The notes under the pieces are model-generated. The model was not told the origin of the DNA and ran no database searches. It saw only the letters and a program-made list of their open reading frames with translations. This document shows, piece by piece, positions 1 through 4,486 of a DNA stretch of 6,645 nt. The number at the start of each line of letters is the position of its first letter. Positions within the stretch are counted from its first letter, which is position 1. Origin of the DNA: Legionellaceae bacterium (GTDB lineage: Bacteria > Pseudomonadota > Gammaproteobacteria > Legionellales > Legionellaceae); contig JAHFRX010000080.1 of assembly GCA_023266075.1 (NCBI GenBank), positions 1-6,645 on the forward strand, written 5' to 3'. The position numbers and the translations under genes were made by a program.

Positions 1-120
1 GTGATAGCCTTTTGTGAGGTATTGGAAAGCATTTGCAGCACGCGCTGGCGTATCTTTCAATCCTTCGCGATGAATATCTTCGCCAATATCTTTGAGGAGC
101 TGTGTAAATAATTCTTGCAT
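1..120 (-). CDS. folE: GTP cyclohydrolase I, N-terminal 40 residues (partial)
   Basis: Reading the minus strand from ATG at 120-118 gives 40 residues that run off the left edge. The segment has the N-terminal helix pattern of bacterial FolE: LLKDIGEDIHREGL followed by DTPARAANAF and YLTKGYH. This matches the family signature of an acidic helix, 'REGL..TP.R', then a helix ending in GY. FolE converts GTP to 7,8-dihydroneopterin triphosphate and formate, the first step of tetrahydrofolate (and in some bacteria queuosine) synthesis, as a cytosolic homodecamer. The catalytic zinc ligands lie beyond the window and cannot be checked. An AAAGG ribosome binding site lies about 7 bases before the ATG. 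The start is 11 bases downstream of the HIT-protein stop, so the two are probably co-transcribed. The identification rests on the N-terminus alone, but the pattern is distinctive. Confidence 0.85.
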   Translation of the reverse strand, partial: MQELFTQLLKDIGEDIHREGLKDTPARAANAFQYLTKGYH

Positions 121-131
121 GTAAAAACCTT

Positions 132-473
132 TTAGCCTGGGGGCCAAGTCATTTGTCGTCCACCAATGAGATGTAAGTGGATATGATAGACGGTCTGCCC
201 GCCCTGTTGATTCACATTAAATACTAATCGATAACCTGTTTCATTTAAGCCTTCTTCTTTCGCAATGTGCTTCGCGGTTAAAATCATTTGACCGAGTAAC
301 ATCGCATCCATGGTATCGGCGTGGTCCAGCGTCTCGATGTGTCGTTTGGGAATAATCAACACATGTGTTGGCGCCTCTGGATGAATATCTCGAAAGGCTA
401 GAAGTTCATTATTTTCAAAAACGATATGCGCAGGAATCTCACCAGCTGCTATTTTACAAAATAAACATGACAT
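132..473 (-). CDS. HIT-family (histidine triad) nucleotide hydrolase, HinT-like
   Basis: This is a 113-residue protein of the Hint branch of the histidine triad family, close to the usual length (E. coli HinT is 119). The signature is at the C-terminus: GGQ, then the triad His97-x-His99-x-His101 followed by LIGG. His99 is expected to be the nucleophile. FRDIHPEAPTHVLIIPKRH (residues 27-45) is the conserved nucleotide-binding stretch. Such proteins hydrolyse purine nucleoside phosphoramidates, including aminoacyl-adenylates, to AMP. Cys3 and Cys6 form a CxxC that in many HIT proteins, with histidines, binds a structural zinc; E. coli HinT lacks it. The C-terminal tail after the triad is short and ends WPPG. 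The ATG at 473 is preceded by TAAGG with suitable spacing. It is the first gene of a probable hit-folE transcript, divergent from ppa. Confidence 0.93.
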   Translation of the reverse strand: MSCLFCKIAAGEIPAHIVFENNELLAFRDIHPEAPTHVLIIPKRHIETLDHADTMDAMLLGQMILTAKHIAKEEGLNETGYRLVFNVNQQGGQTVYHIHLHLIGGRQMTWPPG

Positions 474-487
474 GTAATACCTTATTT

Positions 488-516
488 TTGCGTTTTCTAA
501 ATAATTTAAGCATAAT
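488..516 (+). promoter_or_regulatory. Candidate sigma-70 promoter of ppa
   Basis: TTGCGT (488-493) and CATAAT (511-516) are separated by 17 bases. The -10 matches five of six consensus positions and the -35 matches three. Transcription would start near 523, giving a leader of about 25 bases that ends in the GGTGGAG ribosome binding site of ppa (541-547). It is the best-looking promoter in the divergent gap, but it was found by eye only. Confidence 0.5.
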
Positions 517-538
517 ACCGTGTTTTTTGATCATACAA
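512..538 (-). promoter_or_regulatory. Weak candidate promoter of hit-folE
   Basis: On the minus strand, TTGTAT (538-533) and TATTAT (517-512) could act as -35 and -10. The spacer is only 15 bases, which is short. The -10 occupies almost the same bases as the ppa -10 on the other strand, so the two promoters would compete for polymerase. Some promoter must lie in this 75-base divergent gap, because hit is the first gene of the minus-strand unit, but the exact position is uncertain. Confidence 0.25.
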
Positions 539-548
539 CAGGTGGAGC

Positions 549-1091
549 ATGAGTTTATTAGCAATCAGTAGCGGACGGGATATCCCTAACGAGATTAATG
601 TCATTATCGAAATACCCATGAATGGTGCACCAGTTAAATATGAGGTGGATAAAGAAAGTGGTGCGTTGTTCGTCGATCGTTTTATGATGACGGCTATGTT
701 TTATCCTGCAAACTATGGCTACATCCCCAACACGCTTTCTGAAGATGGTGATCCCGTGGATGTGCTTATCGTCACACCGATGCCGCTTATCAGTGGTTCC
801 GTGATTCGTGCGCGCGTGGTCGGTGTACTTAAAATGACGGATGAATCAGGAACAGACGCGAAATTAATTGCAGTCCCAACGCGTAAAATTTCAAAAGCGT
901 ATGATGATATCGAGACATATGAAGATTTACCTCAATCCTTACTAAAATCAATCGAGCATTTTTTTAAACATTATAAAGATTTGGAAGAAGGGAAGTGGGT
1001 GAAAATTGATGGTTGGGATAGCATTGGCGCGGCACATCAAGAAATTTTAAATAGTGTTGCGCGTCATGAAGGGCGAGAAGAAACAGCATAG
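549..1091 (+). CDS. ppa: Inorganic pyrophosphatase, soluble family I
   Basis: This 180-residue protein matches E. coli PPase (176 residues) along its whole length. It hydrolyses pyrophosphate to two phosphates in the cytosol and so drives aminoacylation, nucleic acid synthesis and other pyrophosphate-releasing reactions. All residues known to be essential in E. coli PPase are present, with numbering one higher because of the initiator Met: Lys30, Glu32, Arg44, Tyr56, Asp66, Asp68, Asp71, Asp98, Asp103, Lys105, Tyr142 and Lys143. The family signature DGDPVDVL is at 66-73 and binds the catalytic Mg2+ ions. A GGTGGAG ribosome binding site ends one base before the ATG at 549, so its effective spacing is tight but workable, and the N-terminus MSLL agrees with the family. 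The C-terminal tail (HEGREETA) is variable in this family. No T-rich intrinsic terminator follows; an inverted repeat starts nine bases after the stop. Confidence 0.98.
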   Translation: MSLLAISSGRDIPNEINVIIEIPMNGAPVKYEVDKESGALFVDRFMMTAMFYPANYGYIPNTLSEDGDPVDVLIVTPMPLISGSVIRARVVGVLKMTDESGTDAKLIAVPTRKISKAYDDIETYEDLPQSLLKSIEHFFKHYKDLEEGKWVKIDGWDSIGAAHQEILNSVARHEGREETA

Positions 1092-1100
1092 ATTGTGTTT

Positions 1101-1125
1101 GGTCTCATTGCTTTGCATTGAGACC
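1101..1125. repeat. 25-bp near-perfect inverted repeat between ppa and tRNA-Val
   Basis: GGTCTCA (1101-1107) is exactly complementary to TGAGACC (1119-1125). Inside it, TGC (1109-1111) pairs with GCA (1115-1117), with one T-T mismatch between the two blocks and a TTT loop at 1112-1114. As RNA this is a 10-pair hairpin just after the ppa stop. It is not followed by a T-run, so it is not a good intrinsic terminator. As DNA it is a symmetric site covering the -35 element of the tRNA promoter, as a dimeric regulator would need. It could be the 3' stabilising end of the ppa mRNA, an operator, or chance. Confidence 0.6.
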
Positions 1126-1136
1126 TTCGCTATAAT
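1108..1136 (+). promoter_or_regulatory. tRNA-Val promoter, stable-RNA type
   Basis: TTGCTT (1108-1113) and a perfect TATAAT (1131-1136) are 17 bases apart. Transcription would begin around 1143, about eight bases before the mature tRNA 5' end at 1151. The bases after the -10, GCCCCCC (1137-1143), form a GC-rich discriminator of the kind found in rRNA and tRNA promoters that are shut off by ppGpp/DksA in gammaproteobacteria. Stringent control is therefore expected, though inferred from the sequence only. Confidence 0.75.
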
Positions 1137-1150
1137 GCCCCCCTGTTCAT

Positions 1151-1225
1151 AGGCACGTAGCTCAGTGGTAGAGCACCACCTTGACATGGTGGTGGTCGGT
1201 GGTTCGATCCCACTCGTGCCTACCA
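1151..1225 (+). tRNA. tRNA-Val (anticodon GAC), CCA encoded
   Basis: A complete 75-base cloverleaf can be folded. The acceptor stem is AGGCACG (1151-1157) with CGTGCCT (1215-1221). The D arm is GCTC/GAGC (1160-1163, 1171-1174). The anticodon stem CCACC/GGTGG (1176-1180, 1188-1192) closes the loop TTGACAT, with GAC at 1183-1185. The variable loop is TGGTC. The T arm is GGTGG/CCACT (1198-1202, 1210-1214, with one G-T pair) around TTCGATC. Discriminator A1222 and a genomic CCA (1223-1225) follow. GAC reads the valine codons GUC and GUU. A35, C36 and A73, the valine identity elements, are all present, and the anticodon arm is the same as in E. coli tRNA-Val(GAC). The first pair is A1-U72 rather than the more usual G1-C72. 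It has its own promoter and lies 54 bases before thrS. Confidence 0.97.
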
Positions 1226-1235
1226 GTTTTATCGA

Positions 1236-1259
1236 ACCCTGCAAAGCGGGGTATTTTTG
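1236..1259 (+). terminator. Intrinsic terminator after tRNA-Val, just before thrS
   Basis: ACCCTGC (1236-1242) pairs with GCGGGGT (1246-1252) through a seven-pair stem with one T-G wobble and an AAA loop. It is followed by the tail ATTTTTG. It lies 11 bases after the tRNA CCA end. The T-run is moderate (five T after an A), so some read-through is plausible. Only 20 bases separate it from the thrS ATG, so it may act as an attenuator for thrS as well as the tRNA terminator. Confidence 0.7.
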
Positions 1260-1279
1260 TTACAAAAGAGAATATAGAC

Positions 1280-3217
1280 ATGATAACCATACAATTACCG
1301 AATGGTCAGCACCAAATGCTTGACTCGCCTACTTCGGTTCAAGATGTCGCGCAGGGTATTAGTCTTAGTCTGGCTAAGGCGGCAATTGCAGCTTACATTA
1401 ATGAGCAGCTGGTTGATATGAGTTATGTCATAACGCGTGATTGTCATGTCGTGATTTTGACAGACAAAAATCCAGAGAGCCTTGAGATCATTCGTCATTC
1501 GACGGCGCATTTACTTGCACAGGCTGTGAAGCTCTTGTTTCCTTCAGCACAAGTGACGATTGGTCCTGTGATTGAAGATGGTTTTTATTATGATTTTTCC
1601 TTTGAGCGTGCATTTACACCTGAGGATTTGGAAAAAATAGAAGCCAAAATGCAAGCGCTCGTTTCGGCTAACCTACCTGTGACGCGCCGTGAGTTGCCGC
1701 GCAATGAAGCAATTGACTATTTTTTAAGTCAAGGTGAAACATATAAAGCAAAAATCATTGAAGCGATTCCTGAAAATGAAACGTTATCTTTATATCGGCA
1801 AGGTGATTTTGAAGATTTATGTCGTGGTCCGCACGTCCCTAGGACTGGTTTTTTAAAAGCCTTCAAATTAATGAAAGTCGCTGGTGCATACTGGCGAGGT
1901 GATTCAAATAACGAGATGCTACAGCGCATTTATGGCACGGCCTGGGTTGATAAAAAAGCATTGGCAGATTATTTATTTCGTATTGAAGAAGCCGAAAAAA
2001 GAGATCATCGCCGTATCGGTAAAGCACAACAATTGTTTCATTTTCAAGATATCGCACCAGGCATGGTATTTTGGCATGCGAAAGGATGGACGATTTACCG
2101 CATACTCGAAGACTATATGCGTCATCGTCTGACTGAATATGGTTATCAAGAAGTGAGAACACCGCAACTTGCCGATAAAGTTTTATGGGAAAAATCAGGA
2201 CATTGGGAGAATTTTAGAGACAGTATGTTTTTCACTGAAACTGAAAATCGTCAATATGCGGTAAAACCAATGAATTGCCCTTGTCATGTGCAGATTTATA
2301 ATCAAGGTTTACGTAGTTATCGAGAGCTTCCTTTACGTCTTGCGGAGTTTGGGAATTGTCATCGTTGCGAATCCTCAGGTTCATTGCATGGACTCATGCG
2401 AGTACGTAATTTTGTTCAGGATGATGCGCATATTTTTTGTACTGAAGATCAGATTCAATCCGAGGTGACACAACTTCTTGCGCTTGTTCAATCTGTGTAT
2501 GGTGATTTTGGATTTAATACGATCACGTATCGGCTAGCAAGACGGCCTGAGAAGCGCGTGGGGAGTGATGCCGTGTGGAATAAGGCTGAAGAAGCCCTGG
2601 AAGCTGCGATGCGGGCGTGTGAGATTGAATGGGTAGACGCACCCGGAGAAGGGGCGTTTTATGGGCCAAAAATTGAATGCTCGCTTTCGGATTGCTTAGG
2701 ACGAATCTGGCAATGTGGTACAATTCAAGTCGATTTTTCTATGCCAGAGCGCTTAGATGCGCAATACGTGGCGGAAGATGGTAGTAAGCAAGTTCCGGTA
2801 ATGATTCATCGTGCCATTTTGGGTACGTTTGAGCGATTCATGGGGATCTTAATCGAGCATTGCGCGGGGAAATGGCCAGTATGGCTTGCACCAATACAAG
2901 TTGCCGTGTTAACGATTAGTGAAAAACAGCATGAATATGCAGCGAAAGTAGACGAAATTTTACAAAAAGCTGGAATGAGAAGCAGTTTAGACTTGAGAAA
3001 TGAGAAAATAGGCTTTAAAATTCGCGAGTATACACTGCAAAAAGTGCCTTATTTGCTCATTATCGGTGATAAAGAGGTTGAGCAAAATAGTGTGACATTG
3101 CGTTCGTGTGACGGGACAGATTTTGGTCAAAAGACAATGCGTGCAGTGTGTGATACACTGCATGCCGAAATTGACAAAAAAGGTCGACTAGAAACCATTG
3201 GAGGAAATAACCATTAG
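1280..3217 (+). CDS. thrS: Threonyl-tRNA synthetase
   Basis: This 645-residue class II synthetase charges tRNA-Thr with threonine in the cytosol (E. coli ThrRS has 642). Domains in order are: TGS domain (about 1-62); the N2 editing domain (about 63-225), with HSTAH at 73-77 and Cys181 and His185 of LCRGPH, which removes mischarged serine; the catalytic core (about 243-535); and the C-terminal anticodon-binding domain (about 536-645). The catalytic zinc ligands match E. coli one residue earlier: Cys333, His384 and His510. Motif 2 is RLAEFGNCHR near 353-362 and motif 3 is GTFERFMGI near 515-523. The reading frame stays open upstream into the tRNA gene. I chose the ATG at 1280 because it gives the family's TGS start (MITIQLPNG) and is preceded by AAGAG at 1266-1270. 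The stop TAG overlaps the AUU start of infC. No threonine-anticodon-like operator is obvious in the short leader. Confidence 0.97.
   Translation: MITIQLPNGQHQMLDSPTSVQDVAQGISLSLAKAAIAAYINEQLVDMSYVITRDCHVVILTDKNPESLEIIRHSTAHLLAQAVKLLFPSAQVTIGPVIEDGFYYDFSFERAFTPEDLEKIEAKMQALVSANLPVTRRELPRNEAIDYFLSQGETYKAKIIEAIPENETLSLYRQGDFEDLCRGPHVPRTGFLKAFKLMKVAGAYWRGDSNNEMLQRIYGTAWVDKKALADYLFRIEEAEKRDHRRIGKAQQLFHFQDIAPGMVFWHAKGWTIYRILEDYMRHRLTEYGYQEVRTPQLADKVLWEKSGHWENFRDSMFFTETENRQYAVKPMNCPCHVQIYNQGLRSYRELPLRLAEFGNCHRCESSGSLHGLMRVRNFVQDDAHIFCTEDQIQSEVTQLLALVQSVYGDFGFNTITYRLARRPEKRVGSDAVWNKAEEALEAAMRACEIEWVDAPGEGAFYGPKIECSLSDCLGRIWQCGTIQVDFSMPERLDAQYVAEDGSKQVPVMIHRAILGTFERFMGILIEHCAGKWPVWLAPIQVAVLTISEKQHEYAAKVDEILQKAGMRSSLDLRNEKIGFKIREYTLQKVPYLLIIGDKEVEQNSVTLRSCDGTDFGQKTMRAVCDTLHAEIDKKGRLETIGGNNH
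3200..3215 (+). promoter_or_regulatory. infC ribosome binding site and AUU start overlapping thrS stop
   Basis: A near-perfect Shine-Dalgarno GGAGGAA (3200-3206), lying within the last thrS codons, is six bases from ATT (3213-3215), which shares its last T with the thrS stop TAG (3215-3217). No ATG, GTG or TTG is available at a workable distance. The in-frame TTG at 3198 overlaps the Shine-Dalgarno itself, and the first in-frame ATG lies 33 codons into IF3. In E. coli infC also starts at AUU, which IF3 itself discriminates against, giving autogenous translational control. Confidence 0.9.
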
Positions 3218-3746
3218 TGTATCAACTAAGCGTGATAGTGATCGTGCTAGAATCAATGAGAAAATTACAGCATCTGAGATACGTTTAATCGATGCAGATG
3301 GCAACCAAATGGGTATTGTCTCCGTGCGCGAAGCACTCAGTGCTGCGGAAGAAAGCGGGTATGATTTAGTGGAAATTTCACCCACGGCAAATCCTCCAGT
3401 TTGCAGAATTATGGATTATGGAAAGTTTCTTTTTGAATTGAATAAAAAACAAGCTGAGGCACGTAAAAAGCAGAAACAAATTCAAATCAAAGAACTAAAA
3501 TTCCGTCCTACGACGGAAGATGGGGATTATCAGGTCAAGCTACGCAACCTGTTACGTTTCCTAAATAATGGCGATAAAGTCAAAATCACACTACGTTTTC
3601 GTGGTCGTGAGGTGGCTCACCAAGAGCTTGGAATGAAAATTTTCGAGCGGTTGCAACAAGATACTGCGGAGTTTGCTGTCATTGAACAGCATGCAAAACG
3701 CGAAGGTCGTCAGTTGTTTATGGTGTTAGCGCCCAAAAAGAAGTAG
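3213..3746 (+). CDS. infC: Translation initiation factor IF-3 (AUU start)
   Basis: The product is 177 residues from the AUU start, against 180 in E. coli. IF3 binds the 30S subunit, prevents premature 50S joining and checks the start codon and initiator tRNA in the P site. The N-terminal domain covers about residues 10-78, with RINEKI at 13-18, DLVEISP at 51-57 and the family signature RIMDYGKF at 65-72. A Lys-rich linker (KKQAEARKKQKQ, 78-89) joins it to the C-terminal 30S-binding domain (about 90-177), which contains KELKFRPT, KVKITLRFRGRE and the tail LAPKKK. The strong Shine-Dalgarno combined with a non-canonical start implies feedback: abundant IF3 represses its own AUU-started message. 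The overlap with thrS suggests translational coupling. The gene is followed by a 103-base gap before rpmI. Confidence 0.97.
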   Translation: MSVSTKRDSDRARINEKITASEIRLIDADGNQMGIVSVREALSAAEESGYDLVEISPTANPPVCRIMDYGKFLFELNKKQAEARKKQKQIQIKELKFRPTTEDGDYQVKLRNLLRFLNNGDKVKITLRFRGREVAHQELGMKIFERLQQDTAEFAVIEQHAKREGRQLFMVLAPKKK

Positions 3747-3849
3747 GTTGACTACTTCAAATAATGGGGTCGCGTTCATAGGTGTTTTCCTAGAACAACG
3801 ATCAGTTTGATTCTCTTGAGTTATTTAAGAGTAAATGCGGAGTTATGTT
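3747..3849 (+). promoter_or_regulatory. infC-rpmI leader, candidate L20 autoregulatory region
   Basis: This is the only long gap in the thrS-rplT unit. In E. coli ribosomal protein L20 represses rpmI-rplT by binding an RNA fold between infC and rpmI that mimics its 23S rRNA site; this gap has the same place and a similar size. Visible structure includes a seven-pair hairpin CTCTTGA (3813-3819) / TTAAGAG (3825-3831, one G-T pair) with loop GTTAT, ending seven bases before the rpmI GGAG (3839-3842). A small TAGG/CCTA stem (3779-3782 with 3789-3792) lies upstream. I could not establish the pseudoknot or the 23S mimic by eye, so the L20 role is inferred from gene order. No T-tract terminator and no convincing promoter were seen here. 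Confidence 0.4.
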
Positions 3850-4050
3850 ATGCCAAAACTAAAGTCTCACCGCGGAGCGCATAAGCGTTTTCGTAAAACA
3901 GCAAATGGTGATGTGAAGCATCGCGGTGCTTATAGGAATCACATCTTAACTAAGAAATCCACGAAACAAAAACGACGGTTACGTGTAACATCACGATTAT
4001 TGAAGCCTTGTGATGCACGGTTGGCGAAACGTATGTTGAATGGTGGTTAA
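3850..4050 (+). CDS. rpmI: 50S ribosomal protein L35 (bL35)
   Basis: This small, very basic protein of 66 residues (E. coli L35 has 65) belongs to the large ribosomal subunit. It has the family pattern MPKLKSHRGAHKRFRKT at the start and HILTKKSTKQKRRLR in the middle. An in-frame ATG at 3835 would add five residues, but family members begin MPK, and the GGAG at 3839-3842 is correctly spaced (seven bases) only for the ATG at 3850. The C-terminal third (VTSRLLKPCDARLAKRMLNGG) diverges from the E. coli tail, a region that varies among bacteria. Its stop is 14 bases before rplT. By analogy with E. coli its translation is the direct target of L20 repression, with rplT coupled to it. Confidence 0.96.
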   Translation: MPKLKSHRGAHKRFRKTANGDVKHRGAYRNHILTKKSTKQKRRLRVTSRLLKPCDARLAKRMLNGG

Positions 4051-4064
4051 GAGGAGAGTAGAAG

Positions 4065-4424
4065 ATGCCAAGAGTAAAACGCGGTGTGACCGCAAAAGCC
4101 AGACATAAAAAAATATTGGACCAAGCCAAAGGCTATTACGGTGCGCGTAGTCGAACCTATCGTGTTGCTAAGCAAGCGGTGATCAAAGCAGGACAATATA
4201 CATATCGTGACCGTCGTCAACGTAAACGTCAATTCAGATCGCTTTGGATTACACGGATTAATGCTGAAGCGCGCGTGAGTGGTTTGTCTTATAGCGGTTT
4301 AATTGATGGTTTGAAGAAGGCTGCGATTGAGTTAGATAGAAAAGTACTCGCTGATATGGCCGTACATGATAAAGAAGCGTTTGCCGTCGTTGCTGAGCAA
4401 GCAAAAAAAGCATTAGGTCTTTAA
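4065..4424 (+). CDS. rplT: 50S ribosomal protein L20 (bL20)
   Basis: The protein has 119 residues (E. coli L20 has 118) and matches it closely throughout. It shows the basic N-terminal extension MPRVKRGVTAKARHKKIL, the signature AKGYYGARSRTYRVAKQAVIKAGQY, then RDRRQRKRQFR and LWITRINA. The N-terminal half is an extended rRNA-binding arm needed early in 50S assembly. The globular C-terminal half (about 60-119) binds 23S rRNA and, in E. coli, the repressor site in its own mRNA. A strong GAGGAG ribosome binding site (4051-4056) sits eight bases before the ATG. It is the last gene before a strong intrinsic terminator, so it closes the ribosomal-protein part of the cluster. Confidence 0.98.
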   Translation: MPRVKRGVTAKARHKKILDQAKGYYGARSRTYRVAKQAVIKAGQYTYRDRRQRKRQFRSLWITRINAEARVSGLSYSGLIDGLKKAAIELDRKVLADMAVHDKEAFAVVAEQAKKALGL

Positions 4425-4438
4425 TAAAAAAAGTAAGT

Positions 4439-4464
4439 AAAAAAGGGGCCTTGGCCCCTTTTTT
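4439..4464 (+). terminator. Strong intrinsic terminator between rplT and pheS
   Basis: AAAAAAGGGGC (4439-4449) pairs perfectly with GCCCCTTTTTT (4454-4464), giving an 11-pair stem closed by a CTTG tetraloop, an unusually stable loop type. The six T of the stem form the U-tract, and the A-run makes it potentially bidirectional. It starts 15 bases after the rplT stop and ends 22 bases before the pheS ATG. The position matches that of the pheST attenuator in E. coli, but no Phe-rich leader peptide precedes it here. It may limit read-through into pheST. Confidence 0.93.
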
Positions 4465-4486
4465 GTATGATAGAGGTAAATGACGC

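Noticed and set aside
365..571. Plus-strand open frame of 68 codons
   Set aside because: It is antisense to the well-supported HIT gene, has no family resemblance and runs through the promoter gap into ppa in another frame.
1101..1140. Inverted repeat after ppa as a rho-independent terminator
   Set aside because: The hairpin is followed by TTCGCTATAAT, not a T-run, on the plus strand, and the minus strand lacks a T-tract too. It was kept as an inverted repeat instead.
1181..1209. TTGACA at 1181-1186, a perfect -35 hexamer, as a thrS promoter inside the tRNA gene
   Set aside because: It is simply the tRNA anticodon loop, and the sequence 16-18 bases downstream (around TCGATC) does not resemble a -10.
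1181..1279. Extended thrS reading frame starting within the tRNA gene
   Set aside because: It would translate through the tRNA and terminator hairpin. The ATG at 1280 has a ribosome binding site and gives the family-typical TGS start.
1226..1279. An E. coli-type ThrRS operator mimicking the tRNA-Thr anticodon arm before thrS
   Set aside because: The only hairpin here has an AAA loop with no GU-containing threonine anticodon mimic, and the leader is far too short. The upstream anticodon arm belongs to tRNA-Val.
1863..2162. Several overlapping open frames on both strands within thrS
   Set aside because: They are shadows of the conserved thrS coding sequence, with low-complexity or cysteine/histidine-scattered translations and no ribosome binding sites.
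3748..3780. TTGACT at 3748-3753 as a -35 for an rpmI promoter
   Set aside because: No -10-like hexamer occurs at 16-18 bases (CGCGTT there). The closest AT-rich match, TTCATA, would need a 21-base spacer.
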